From the NCBI GenBank assembly GCA_045596925.1, contig JAZODH010000041.1:1-64000 (forward strand): a DNA stretch of 64,000 nucleotides, written 5' to 3'. A program made the position numbers and the translations under genes. Positions 43,346 to 54,100 of the stretch are shown in pieces. Every line of letters starts with the position of its first letter. Position 1 is the stretch's first letter. The notes under the pieces were generated by a model, which worked only from the letters and a program-made list of their open reading frames with translations, had not been told where the DNA came from and ran no database searches. This DNA comes from SIG710 sp045596925 (GTDB taxonomy: Bacteria; Bacillota; Clostridia; Oscillospirales; CAG-272).

Positions 43346-44308
43346 TTAATCACGTCTTTGATAGAAGACGAAGCGGCCCAGGATCAGTGCCACGACGGCT
43401 ACTATGATGATGACCAGCATGAAGTACATCCATGCCATAGCGGTACTTATAACACCCTGCTTTGTGGAATACTCCTGCTCGATAAATCTCATTACAGTAT
43501 TGGAGCCCGCTGTGAACGAGTCGATTACCGTATATATAGCATTTACCAGGATCATGGGGGAGATCATGGGAAGAGTGATCTTCCAGAAGGTCTCCCAAGC
43601 GGATGCGCCTTCGATCTGGCAGGATTCGTAGATCGCGGGGGAGATGGACTGCAGACCTGCAAGGAATATCAGCATCTGCACGCCCGAGCGGTTTACGATA
43701 TCGTAGATACTGTTAACGATTCCGATAACGTAGCCTACGATCTCGCGACCAATCTTCATCTGGTCAAACAGAGCCTCAACGTCAAGCATCGATACGATCT
43801 GTGACGATGCACTATGGCTCTGACCGCCCGAAACACCCTCTTCACCGTAGGAGGCAAGAATGTTACCCTGGTCGATAGATGCCATGATACCGGTGGAGAG
43901 AATAACGGGGATAAAGAAGATCGCGCGGAATGCGGCACGGCCCACCATTTTTTGGTTAAGGAGCACCGCCATGAACAGGGAGAAGATTACGATAGCCGGA
44001 ATATCAAAGGCAAGTTTACCGAGACCGGCGATAAGAGTGGATACGAAGTCGGGATTGACAAAGAGTGCCTCATTGTAGTTTGCAAATCCAACGAAGGTCT
44101 CCGCCAACGCGCCTCCGGGCATCGACTCAAGCTCGAAAAAGCTGAGTCGGATGGAGTTAAAGATGATCGGCAGATAGATGATCGCAAAGCCGAGAACGAA
44201 CGGAAGAACGAATACCCAACCCGCACGCGCCTTACGACGGTCAAGAGATGCCGCACGACGCTTTTTCTTTTTTGGCGCCGCTACTTTTACGTTTGCCGTA
44301 TTTGTCAT
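43346..44308 (-). CDS. Sugar ABC transporter permease (MalF type), pair 2
   Basis: The 320-residue protein has a lysine- and arginine-rich head (AAPKKKKRRAASLDRRKARAG) and about six membrane segments. Its EAA loop is ESCQIEGASAWETFWKITLPM, where the second and third residues of EAA are Ser-Cys. It is a CUT1 MalF/UgpA-type permease, upstream of its MalG-type partner by 11 nt and downstream of the DUF5696 gene by 19 nt. Confidence 0.9.
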   Translation of the reverse strand: MTNTANVKVAAPKKKKRRAASLDRRKARAGWVFVLPFVLGFAIIYLPIIFNSIRLSFFELESMPGGALAETFVGFANYNEALFVNPDFVSTLIAGLGKLAFDIPAIVIFSLFMAVLLNQKMVGRAAFRAIFFIPVILSTGIMASIDQGNILASYGEEGVSGGQSHSASSQIVSMLDVEALFDQMKIGREIVGYVIGIVNSIYDIVNRSGVQMLIFLAGLQSISPAIYESCQIEGASAWETFWKITLPMISPMILVNAIYTVIDSFTAGSNTVMRFIEQEYSTKQGVISTAMAWMYFMLVIIIVAVVALILGRFVFYQRRD

Positions 44309-44327
44309 TTTTTAGCACCTCCCTTTC

Positions 44328-47141
44328 TTAAGATACCTTAACGTAGCCGTAGGACTCTACCGTAACGCCCTCAACGGTTACATCGAAATAGTTATAGTTG
44401 AGAATGAACGTCGTGCCGTCCTCGTAAGTTACCTTTACGATTCTGCCGTCGTCCGCGGTCACAAGCTTGCCCTTATCAGCCTCACTTATAACCTCGCCTT
44501 CCTCAAGCACACGCTCACCGATAAGGAACTCGTGACCTACCAGCTCTTTATCCTGAAGGTTGCCGAGAATGACGTTCAGCTCGCGGTAAAGCTCAACTAT
44601 ATCCTCATACCAGATGTCATATCTGATAGAATAGTACTTACTGAGCATCTCGTCTTCCTTCAGGATCTCCGTGTTATCGCAGGAGAGGATGAAATAAATG
44701 GAAGCTCCGTTTTCGATGCACTTGAGCACCTCGTATCTGATATCACCTGCCATGTTGATAGGTGAGCCGGTAAATTCCTTATATCCGTGGAGAACGTATC
44801 CAACGAAAGGAACGGAATAGCTTGCGGTATTGTAGTTACTGGAATCGAGAGGCATATCAAGGATATGGTCTGCATACTTCCATGTATAAGCATTACCGCC
44901 GCTTGTCATTACGTTTCCGTATGCCTCCTCCAGAGACTTGAATGCATCAACGGTAAAGTCCTTGGAGTCCTCGCGGTTGTAGGGTTCCTTCTTATCGAAG
45001 TCGGAGTTCAGCGAATAACCGAGAGTTGCAACGGAAATTCCGATAGGATCGTAATCCTCGTATTTGCTTTCCAGCTTATTTACGAATCTGTAGTAATAAG
45101 CGGGGGACATCGCCATTTGATAGAAGGTGGTGTAGCTCTGTCTTGCGGCAGAGTAAACACGAAGGCTGGTATAGCGGTTATCGATAGATTTTACGATATG
45201 CTTTCTCATGGAAACTCCGGGGTTGGAGTTCTTCTCGTGCATATACGCGAAATCGAAGTCGGGATATACACCGTAGCCCTTTTCCTTTGCGTCATCGAGA
45301 AGTGCGTTAAAGCCCTTCTTGCCGCCTACTGCCTTTTCCCACTTCAGCTTATAGGGAACATTTGCGTACATACCGCCGTTTGCGTATCCCGTAAGCTTAA
45401 AGTTAATGTTGGAAATTCCGTCAGCAGAAAGCTCGGAATAGATCTTCTGAACGTCCTCAAAGGTGGTCAGTGCCGTCATCACGTTTACAGGTACGGAAAG
45501 GATCTTCTTAATAGATTCCGTAGCACCGAATGTCTCGATATAAAGGGGCAGATCCTCCTTTGTGTCGGTAAGCTTAGTAATAATGCCGTTTTCCTTAAGG
45601 TAGTCACGGTAAGCCTTTGCCATACCGGTCCAGGTAGTATCGTACTTAGAGGTAGCGTCTGTCTCGGTGTCGGACAGAAGAACGTATCTGATAGTGTAGC
45701 TTCCCGCGTAACGTCTCTCGCTTACAACGGTCCAGGTAGAGTTTGAACCTACGGAGATAGCCGTTGCAAGGTTATAAGAGTCTTTAGGACGGGGAGTTAC
45801 GGTTACGATAGTCGTGTTATAGGGGTGAGTTGCACCGCCGTGGTAGGTAGCAAAGGAAGCCATAGCCTCGCCCTCTTCCATGATAGCAAGGAAGCCGCGG
45901 TCAACGATTCCCTGATATTCAACGGAAGTCTTTTCGGGGATCTCGGGTGTATCACCCTCAGCAGGAACTGCAGGAGTGACCACAGTCTGATACTTCGCCT
46001 CGTTCTCAACGATACCGAAAACGGGAGCAACAGCTGTCTGCTCGTAGTTACCCGTAATAGTCTGGTACGCGTAGTCAGTACCGTACATCTTAGTATTAAC
46101 GGTAGTCGCGTTAAGACCTGCGCGCGCCTCAAACTTAAAGAGTGCACCCGAGCCGTCGGGAATGAAGGTAAAGCCAGTGTTGGGGTTGATACCTGCGCCC
46201 ATGTAAGGCAGGATCTGAATGTTCTCAAGGGTGTACACTTCCTCGTTATAGAGGATACCGTTGGAGGGAAGCGTTACAACAAGATCGCCTTCATCGATAG
46301 TGTACTCAAGAGCCATTCTGAAGTTTACAGGGGGCTTAGGATCCGACTCATATTCGCACTGCTCGTAGTCAAGGTCCATCTGCTCGAAGGTATAATCGGG
46401 GCAATATGCTCTGATATAGCTTTCGATCTTTCTCTTATCCACCTCGGTCGCATTGGGGTCGATGGTGTATACAGGGAATTTCTTTGTGATCGGAACCTGT
46501 GCGTAGAGGGACTTCTGCATTGCCTCTCTTACGGCAGGAGACTGCTTATCCCAAGCAGAGGCATCTCTGAGAGCATAGAAAGCAGAAAGCTTCTGCTTAT
46601 CCTTTGGGTCTGTGATCTTGGAAAGAATCTCAGACTCAAAGCGAGTCTTTGAAATGATATCGGGAGCAAGAGGTCTTGTCTGCTCGTTACCGATAGAGTA
46701 CTCAACGCGGATACCGTTCTTGATTCTCTCAACCTTGATCTGTCCGCGCATTGCCGCCTCTGTATAGCTGTCGATGGTCTTACGTGTACCGTTATCGGTG
46801 TAAGTTACGATAAGCTGAGAGAGGAGCTGAGCCTTAATGCTGGCAGCCGCCTTCGCGCTGCCTACGCCATAGGGGTTTGTAAGAAGTATCTGGCCGTTCT
46901 CGGTGTTCTTAAATCCAACCTCACCGGAAACGGGATCACACCAGATCTCGTAGTTGCCTACCTTAGAATAAAGAGTCATGGAGGCAAGCTTTTCCTCGGA
47001 GGAGTTGAACACGAGGGTGGGATAGGATTCGATAGCAGCTGCAGTTGCTGTGTCGTCTTCTGCGGCAAAAGCGAAGATCGAGAATGTTCCCATCGCCATT
47101 AACACAGCCAAGACAAACGATATTATTCTTTTCATTTTCAT
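44328..47141 (-). CDS. Secreted DUF5696-family protein
   Basis: The 937-residue protein has a Sec signal ending near AFA-AED (residue 26), with no lipobox. The body matches what I recognise as the DUF5696 family: an N-terminal beta domain (YEIWCDPVSGEVGFKNTENG) and a central region with QILPYMGAGINPNTGFTFIPDGSGALFKFE. A (beta/alpha)-like half follows, about 530-860, with YPDFDFAYMH and GNVMTSGGNAYTWKYADHILD. The last half recalls glycoside hydrolase barrels, and acidic residues near DFDFAYMHEK could be catalytic, but no reaction is known. It lies between the Yip1 fusion and permease pair 2. Confidence 0.75.
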   Translation of the reverse strand: MKMKRIISFVLAVLMAMGTFSIFAFAAEDDTATAAAIESYPTLVFNSSEEKLASMTLYSKVGNYEIWCDPVSGEVGFKNTENGQILLTNPYGVGSAKAAASIKAQLLSQLIVTYTDNGTRKTIDSYTEAAMRGQIKVERIKNGIRVEYSIGNEQTRPLAPDIISKTRFESEILSKITDPKDKQKLSAFYALRDASAWDKQSPAVREAMQKSLYAQVPITKKFPVYTIDPNATEVDKRKIESYIRAYCPDYTFEQMDLDYEQCEYESDPKPPVNFRMALEYTIDEGDLVVTLPSNGILYNEEVYTLENIQILPYMGAGINPNTGFTFIPDGSGALFKFEARAGLNATTVNTKMYGTDYAYQTITGNYEQTAVAPVFGIVENEAKYQTVVTPAVPAEGDTPEIPEKTSVEYQGIVDRGFLAIMEEGEAMASFATYHGGATHPYNTTIVTVTPRPKDSYNLATAISVGSNSTWTVVSERRYAGSYTIRYVLLSDTETDATSKYDTTWTGMAKAYRDYLKENGIITKLTDTKEDLPLYIETFGATESIKKILSVPVNVMTALTTFEDVQKIYSELSADGISNINFKLTGYANGGMYANVPYKLKWEKAVGGKKGFNALLDDAKEKGYGVYPDFDFAYMHEKNSNPGVSMRKHIVKSIDNRYTSLRVYSAARQSYTTFYQMAMSPAYYYRFVNKLESKYEDYDPIGISVATLGYSLNSDFDKKEPYNREDSKDFTVDAFKSLEEAYGNVMTSGGNAYTWKYADHILDMPLDSSNYNTASYSVPFVGYVLHGYKEFTGSPINMAGDIRYEVLKCIENGASIYFILSCDNTEILKEDEMLSKYYSIRYDIWYEDIVELYRELNVILGNLQDKELVGHEFLIGERVLEEGEVISEADKGKLVTADDGRIVKVTYEDGTTFILNYNYFDVTVEGVTVESYGYVKVS

Positions 47142-47161
47142 ATTATCCTTCTCCTTCTGTG

Positions 47162-49294
47162 TTAAATTCGGAACATGATCTCGTCCACAATGTTCGTAAA
47201 GAAGCTTATGACCTTTGCAAGCAGAGTTGTGAACAGGATTGCAAGGAACATGATGAACGCCATACCTACGATAGTTCCCAGGCAGGTCAAAATGTTCTTA
47301 CCGATAGAATAATCGTGAATTACCATCATCGCAACAAAGATCAGAAGTCCGAGCCATATATAGGCAAGGGAGATCAGCAGATTGATGATCGCCATCTCGG
47401 AGCTGGTTACTACGTTGGACGCAATAGTTGCGGGAATGATAAGCAGGGGTATGGGAGTCAGGCAGTATGACAAGGAGATAAAGATATCCTTGAAGCTACC
47501 CTCACCGTCAAACAGAGTTGTCAGACACCAGTTTCCTGCCGCCCAGAGGAAGAAGGGGGTAAGAACCGCGGCGATCTGAACGAAAATAGAGGAATATTCA
47601 CCCTCGGGGTTAAATACATAACCCTGACCGATTGCCTGGTAATAGAATGAGAGGATCGTTATGATTATGATAATGATACCGGCTCTTACCGATCCTCGCT
47701 TCTCGTGCTTCAGATCCCAGAAGCCGTCGAAGGGGTGAAGGATTACGTGGAATGCGTAGAGAAGCTCCTGCTTGAGGGTCCTCTTCTCTGTGGAGATACT
47801 CGTTTCGTAGTTCACTCGGCTTACATACTTCATGAACTTGGACCAAAGAATGATCAGAACAATCAGAATACCGATCATAACGAACAGGTACTTGGAGATC
47901 CACTCCTTACGCATTTCTTTATAAGCGTTTGAGTAATTTTTTGTGTCGTATGCGGATTTATAGTACTCTATAGCCTCCTCATACTCACCTTGGCGGAACA
48001 GAGACTGACCGATTCCGACATAAGCGGTATCGAAGTTACTGTTTCTCTTGAGGATCTCGATCCAAGCATCAATAGCCTCGTCATACTGACGTTCATTCTG
48101 GTATTTCAAAGCCTGGATCAGCGCATCGCCGTACTCTGTTCTCTTAAAGGTTGTGATAGTGTTTGTAAGAGAGCTGAGTATCATCAGAACGTCGCCCTGG
48201 TAGCAGATAGACTGGATGTTCGACACGTTACCCAGCATCGTACCCTCGTTACCGAAGGCGAAGAGCAGGTTTCCGTCAAAGTCATAAGTAAAGGTCTTGG
48301 AACGCTTGTTATCTACGATAGTCCAGGTCTGCTCAGGACCGACTGCAACGTCGGTTACCTTTGAAGGACCCGTAATGGTATCGGTCGAGAGATGGGAAAT
48401 ATCGACCTCACCGGAGGGCGGCCAGAAGCCGTTACGTCTCATGATCTCCTTACCGGACGCATTCAGCATCTTAACGGGAGCGTTATCACCGGAGGTGGAC
48501 TTTGCATTGATAGCAGCCTGCTGCTTTTGCTCGGAAAGAGAAGCGGTGGTTACGTAGATAAAACCGTCATCGTTAATTGCGATGTTGTTAAACTCGGTGG
48601 AGATGAAGGAGGCGGTCTGCGCTCTCTGATCGTCGGTCTGGAAACGTCTCCAAACGATCTGCCACATGTTCGCAACTACCTTCTGAGCTCCGATAAAGGA
48701 TGTGAACACACCCTTATCCGTCATAACGATAATACCCTGGTAAGTCGTGGAGGATACAACGTAGAGACGGTCATACTGGTCGACTGCAACTGCAACCGGC
48801 TTGTATGTAGAGCCCTCTGTAAAGAGGCTGGATTCGGGCTGAGGAATGATCGAGTCGAACTTACCCGTTGCCTTATCAAAGGTAACGATTCTGTTCGCAT
48901 CGGTATCGCAGACGAAGATTCTGTCGTCCGTTACGAAAATTCCCTGAGGAGCGGTAAAGTTATCCGGAACGCCGTGGTTGTTCACGAAGTCCTTGATGAT
49001 GAACTTTACCTTATAGAACTTATCAAGTACCACTACCTCGTTTGCCACCGAGTCAACAAGGTAAAGGTTATCTTCCTTGTCTGTCAGGATGTCCTTAATC
49101 GACGTGAGAGGGTGGTCAAGGCCCATGTACTTGTAGTCGATAGTCTGGATCGGCACGTAAGCGTCGGGGGAATAAAGTGCAAATCCGCTGATCGAATAAG
49201 TGTAGGTCTGATAAGGAACTGCCGCGCTTGCGCACACAGCGAAAATGGTAAGGAGCGCAAGCATAATGCAAAGTATTCTTGTTACAATTTTCAT
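47162..49294 (-). CDS. NHL beta-propeller / TPR / Yip1 membrane fusion protein
   Basis: The 710-residue protein has a Sec signal (about 1-25), then a six- or seven-bladed propeller to about residue 390 with NHL-like strands (YLVDSVANEVVVLDK, VAVDQYDRLYVVSS). TPR-like helices follow at about 395-465 (AYVGIGQSLFRQGEYEEAIEYYKSAY). A membrane helix near 470-492 and a C-terminal Yip1 domain with about five membrane segments complete it. The propeller and TPR would lie outside the cell, joined to an integral membrane part. It lies 13 nt downstream of a permease gene. Its role is unknown; it could be a surface docking or sensing part of the transporter. Confidence 0.75.
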   Translation of the reverse strand: MKIVTRILCIMLALLTIFAVCASAAVPYQTYTYSISGFALYSPDAYVPIQTIDYKYMGLDHPLTSIKDILTDKEDNLYLVDSVANEVVVLDKFYKVKFIIKDFVNNHGVPDNFTAPQGIFVTDDRIFVCDTDANRIVTFDKATGKFDSIIPQPESSLFTEGSTYKPVAVAVDQYDRLYVVSSTTYQGIIVMTDKGVFTSFIGAQKVVANMWQIVWRRFQTDDQRAQTASFISTEFNNIAINDDGFIYVTTASLSEQKQQAAINAKSTSGDNAPVKMLNASGKEIMRRNGFWPPSGEVDISHLSTDTITGPSKVTDVAVGPEQTWTIVDNKRSKTFTYDFDGNLLFAFGNEGTMLGNVSNIQSICYQGDVLMILSSLTNTITTFKRTEYGDALIQALKYQNERQYDEAIDAWIEILKRNSNFDTAYVGIGQSLFRQGEYEEAIEYYKSAYDTKNYSNAYKEMRKEWISKYLFVMIGILIVLIILWSKFMKYVSRVNYETSISTEKRTLKQELLYAFHVILHPFDGFWDLKHEKRGSVRAGIIIIIITILSFYYQAIGQGYVFNPEGEYSSIFVQIAAVLTPFFLWAAGNWCLTTLFDGEGSFKDIFISLSYCLTPIPLLIIPATIASNVVTSSEMAIINLLISLAYIWLGLLIFVAMMVIHDYSIGKNILTCLGTIVGMAFIMFLAILFTTLLAKVISFFTNIVDEIMFRI

Positions 49295-49307
49295 TTGCTT
49301 TACCTCC

Positions 49308-50183
49308 TTAATCCTTCATACCACTGGAGCCCATGGTTTCAATGATATTAGACTGTGTAAGAACGAATACCATGATAGGAACGAGCATCATGATAACCGT
49401 GGATGCAGCACTTGCACCGCTTCGACGGATACCGCCGGCAACGATCTGCTGAATAGCATAGTTGAAGGACTTGAGCTGCTCGGACTGAATATAAATAGAG
49501 GAACCTGCGTTCCACAGTCCCTGGAAGCAGTACACGATAAGGGTAAGCCAAGCGGGCTTAACCATAGGCATCGCGATGGTCCAGAAGGTCTTGAACTCGG
49601 TGGAGCCGTCAAGTCTTGCACTTTCAAGAACAGCATCTGTTACGTTTGTCTCCATAAACTGCTTCATAAGGTACAGACCCAGAGAAGTACAGCAAGCGGG
49701 GACTATAAGCGCCCAGTAGGTATCTACCCAGCCGAGAGCACTCATTACGATAAAGCTACAGATCGCTGTTACTGTTGCATGGAACATAAGGGACGTTCTT
49801 ACAGTCTCGAACATAAACTTAGCGCCGGGGAATTTGATCTTCGCCATAGCGTAAGCTGCAAGAGAGGAGAACAAAAGGTTTCCTGCAGTACCTGCAACGG
49901 ATACGAATACTGTGTTAAATATGTATCTTGAGAAAGGAACCCAAGATGTGTTCATCAATGAGAACAGGTCCTTAAAGTTACGGAAGGTGGGGTTCATTAC
50001 GTAGAATCTCGGGGGGAAGATAAACAGCTCGTCAAGAGGTTTGAGAGACTGCATTACAACGTACACCATGGGGAGGAACATGATCGCTCCCAGGAAGGTG
50101 AGAAGGAACGTAATACCTGCGTCACCGCCGGCGCTTCGGTTAAGGACAACTTTATGTTTTCTGGTTCTAAGCTTCTTTGCCAT
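49308..50183 (-). CDS. Carbohydrate ABC transporter permease (MalG type), pair 1
   Basis: The 291-residue protein has about six membrane segments and the EAA loop LESARLDGSTEFKTFWTIAMPM. It belongs to the CUT1 MalG group. It starts 1 nt after the MalF-type partner gene and precedes the Yip1 fusion. Sequence differs clearly from the second MalG-type gene at 42.3 kb, so the two pairs are not a recent duplication. Confidence 0.92.
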   Translation of the reverse strand: MAKKLRTRKHKVVLNRSAGGDAGITFLLTFLGAIMFLPMVYVVMQSLKPLDELFIFPPRFYVMNPTFRNFKDLFSLMNTSWVPFSRYIFNTVFVSVAGTAGNLLFSSLAAYAMAKIKFPGAKFMFETVRTSLMFHATVTAICSFIVMSALGWVDTYWALIVPACCTSLGLYLMKQFMETNVTDAVLESARLDGSTEFKTFWTIAMPMVKPAWLTLIVYCFQGLWNAGSSIYIQSEQLKSFNYAIQQIVAGGIRRSGASAASTVIMMLVPIMVFVLTQSNIIETMGSSGMKD

Positions 50184-50184
50184 T

Positions 50185-51129
50185 TTATTGTCCCACCTTT
50201 GAAATAAGATTTTTTACAAGTACGTTTGCGCCGATCATGATAGCAAACAGCACAACGGCGATAGCCGAGGAATAACCCGTCTCAAATCGCTGGCCGCCGT
50301 AGTCGTCCAGATGGTGCATGATGGTGTGCGCCGCGTAGTCGACCGAGGGGAATCCGCACAGAGCCGTAACGACGGCACCGAAGCCAAAGGAGCTGGTGAT
50401 GGACATGATAGCACCGAACATCAGCTGAGGCTTCATGGTAGGAAGGGTCACGTACCAAAGCTCCTGCCAACGGTTCTTGATACCATCAACCGCCGCCGCC
50501 TCGTAGAGGGAACGGTCGATACCCTGGAGACCCGCGATAAAGGACAGGAAGGAGGTACCAAGGGAGGTCCAGAGCGCGACCACGATACACAGGGGCATTA
50601 CATAATCCGCGTCTTTAAAGAACTGGATCTCGGTATTGATAATTCCCAAGTTAAGAAGTGCACCGTTTACCCAACCGTATGCGTCACCGGAGAAGAGTGT
50701 ACCCCAAATAAGGTAAACCTGACCGGAGATAGAGGGGGCATAGAAGATAAGTGTTACGATAGCACGGATTCTGGGGTCCAACTCGTTGATGAACCATGCT
50801 ACCATAAGAGACATAAGGTAAGACGCAGGTCCTACGATAGCCGCGAACACGAAGGTGTTCTGAGCTGCCAGCAGGAAGATGTCGTCGTCAAAGAAAAGTG
50901 TGATGTAGTTCTGCATGAAAACGAAGTTAGGCATTTCCAGCAGGTTAAAGTCTGTAAAGCTGATTACGATAGACAAAAGAACGGGGAGGACAGTAAACAT
51001 GGTAAACAGGATCATGAAGGGGGCTACCATAACGTAGGCTACCCAGTTGCGCTTCATTTCCTTCCACGTCCACTGAAGCTTTGTCATTTCGCTTCTCGAC
51101 ACAGCTTTTTTAGTTGCTGTTTTTGACAT
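50185..51129 (-). CDS. Sugar ABC transporter permease (MalF type), pair 1
   Basis: The 314-residue protein has about six membrane segments and the EAA loop LYEAAAVDGIKNRWQELWYVTLPTMKP, a canonical CUT1 form. It lies 46 nt after the solute-binding gene and adjoins the MalG-type gene. The two form the inner-membrane channel, powered by an ATPase encoded elsewhere. Confidence 0.93.
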   Translation of the reverse strand: MSKTATKKAVSRSEMTKLQWTWKEMKRNWVAYVMVAPFMILFTMFTVLPVLLSIVISFTDFNLLEMPNFVFMQNYITLFFDDDIFLLAAQNTFVFAAIVGPASYLMSLMVAWFINELDPRIRAIVTLIFYAPSISGQVYLIWGTLFSGDAYGWVNGALLNLGIINTEIQFFKDADYVMPLCIVVALWTSLGTSFLSFIAGLQGIDRSLYEAAAVDGIKNRWQELWYVTLPTMKPQLMFGAIMSITSSFGFGAVVTALCGFPSVDYAAHTIMHHLDDYGGQRFETGYSSAIAVVLFAIMIGANVLVKNLISKVGQ

Positions 51130-51175
51130 GTTGCTCTCTCCTTTTAGTTATATCAACAAAAATCATTCCGTGAAA

Positions 51176-54100
51176 TTATTCGTAGGTGGCAAGTGCGGTA
51201 GCAGCGTCCTTTAAGTATTCTGCTATTGTACCGAAGGTCTTTGCGTCCGCCGCTTCAAGAGCAAGTGCAGCTGCGCTGATAGCCTCGATATTGTCACCCG
51301 ACTCGATAGCGTCCATCGCCTGCTGTACCTGAGCCTCGTAGCCCTTTATTGCAGAGAGAGCGTCCTTTGCCTGGTCGAGTCTCTTTTCAGCCAAGGTCTG
51401 ACCGATCTCAAGAGTTTCAAGTCCGAACTCCTCACGCTTACGTGTGATTTCTTTATTTATAGTATTAATGTAACTCAAAAGCTCGGTTACGGGGTTTGCT
51501 TTATTGTTATACGCATCAAGGAATGCAAAGTTGGTATAACGGTCGATGTAATAATAGCCGGGATAGTTAGGAATGGAGGCCAGGTTGTTAAACTGGAGTT
51601 CAAGGTTTGCAAGCTCGTCGGTAGTCCAAGGCAAGCTGGAAAGCGCATCTCTGTTTGCGGTGGGATGCTTTGCGGAGTCACCCAGGAGCGCAACCATTTC
51701 GTTGGAGTAGTCGATCTGGCACTGCTCACCTGCCTGCCATCTCATAAATTCCCAAGCCTTTTTGGGCTGTTCGCAGCCGGAGATCATAACGATAGCGGTT
51801 ACGGTGGAAATGGAGACGTTGTTGATCTCGCCGTTTTCATCCATCATGCCGGGCAGAGGTGAGAAGCCCCACAGACCCTTGATCTCGGTCGCAAATACTA
51901 TCAGCTGGTTATAGGTTCCGCTGTACTCCGCGATACCGATAGGCATCTCACCCGTTCTGAAACGGTTGGAGAAGTCGTAGGAATAGGGGAAGGAGTACAT
52001 GGTGAACATATTACACATCATCTCAAATGCCTCAAGTGCGGTGTTGGAATCAAGGTTGATTCTCATACCGTTATCGGCATACTGGGTACCACCCATCTGG
52101 TAGAGGAACATATTATAGCTGGGGGTAAGACCGATCTCCATCTTATTAGCCTGGAGAACGGGAACGGCCTCAAGGATATCGTCCCAGGTCTTGGGAATAT
52201 CGATACCAAGGTCGACCAGGATGTCCTTACGGTAGAACATCATGGGGAAAGTCTGAGTTTCGGGCAGACCGTAGCAATGGTAAACTTCGTCAGCACCCGC
52301 GATTCCGAGAGGTGCCATTGCCGCATCGTTGTATGCCTGAATGGTCTCCTCGTAGCCCTCAAATCCCTCGATGGGAAGCAGAGCGCTTCGAATAGCGTAG
52401 TTGATTACCTCGGCCTGTCCCAGACCGATATATACGTCGGGGCCCTTACCTGCAAGGATAGAAGGAAGAAGCGTTCCCGCCGCAACCAGCTTCAGATCTA
52501 CCATGATGCCGGTCTCGGGAGTGAAGTTGTTGTTGACCAGGTTTCTGATAACCTGAGACTGGTCACGTCCGTAAGCCAGCCAGACCTCAATAGCCTCGTC
52601 ATCCTCAGTGATCTCGTGCTGAGAGCCCATACGGTCGTAGTTACGAACGAAGGACATGAAGAACTTACGCATCTCGTAGCCGAACTCGGAGAAGAATCCT
52701 GCGTTAGCGCGGGGGAGCTTATCCTCCGAGGACTGAATCATGAAGTAGTCAACCATCAGAGGCTGGCACTTAGCGGTGGAGATCCAGGTAGCAAGGTTAC
52801 CGATATAGCTCTTAAGCTCGCTCAGGTTCTTTGCGATAACGTCCTCGTCGCTTGACATCTCGTCAAGCAGCCAAGCTACACGGTCAAGAGTCGCGATATT
52901 GGAGCCCTTGATCCCTGCCTCCTCCTGGAGGTACTCAGCGATAGCGTAAAGCTCGTTTGACATAAGCTTCATATCTGTTATCGCATCGGGAAGAACTCGT
53001 GTGAATCCGTAGTCACGGTAGTTATCGGGGCTCGTACCCGTGAGCTTAATGATATTAAGGTATGCTGCGTTGATGGTGTTGAGAGCCTCCTGAACGCGGC
53101 GAACCATGTCACCCATGGAGCCGAGAGACACCTCGAACATGACTGTGTACTCTACGCCCGCCTCAAAGTAGAACTCGAAGCTCTGCTCACCGTCGCCTAT
53201 AGGCTCAACTACCCAGTCGTCGGAGTAATTGAAACGTGCTCTCGTAGCCTCCGCAAAGGGAATACCGTTGTACTGACCGCCATAGATGTAGATCTGGCGG
53301 GAGCTGAACAGACCGTCGTTTACGTTCTGCTTATATCTGGCAACGATATTGTAAAGACCGGAGACCTCGGGAGTGAACTTGTAGCGCACCCACTGACCGG
53401 AGGTCTGCCACTTATCTCCGCCGATAACGTTCAGAAGAGTTCTGGAGGAGTCGGAGGGAGAGTTGAGTGAGGAAGATACGTCCTCAAGAGGATAGACCGT
53501 CTGAGAAGAGGACGCCTCGGGAATCTCGGCCTCGATCTTAATGGAATGGCCCTTCTCTGCCGCGGTATAACCGTTCTTATCGTAGCCTTCCTTTACGGAA
53601 TCGTAAGAAACAAGATCCACGTGGGGGAACAGCTCGATGGACGCGATAGCGAGAGGCTCACTGACCGATTCAAGGGAGATCAGATTTTCTCCCGCTTCGA
53701 GAACGATCTCAAAGCTCTCGGGATAGAAGCCGTCCATATCACGGAGCTCGTATTCTCTCCATTCGGGAGCCTGGATCATAGAGGGACGAAGCTCGTTGTT
53801 ATCGATATCGGTCTTGAAAGGTCTGCCTGCATCGTTGAGATCCTCATAAGCATTGTTCCACACCTTAGTAATGGAGAGGTATCTCGCCTCAGCGAAGGGA
53901 ACCTTACCGTTTATACGGAATATTCTCTGAATGGATACCGACTTCGCCTCAACGGAGTAGCAGTTCAGTTTGATACTGTACTTGGCCGTCTCGGGAACGG
54001 TGACCTTCCAGGCAATAGTTCCTATGTTGGGGACGTAAACGGATGTCACGCCCTCATATTCGCGCTCTTCAACCTCAGCCGTAGTATTCTCGGGATCGTA

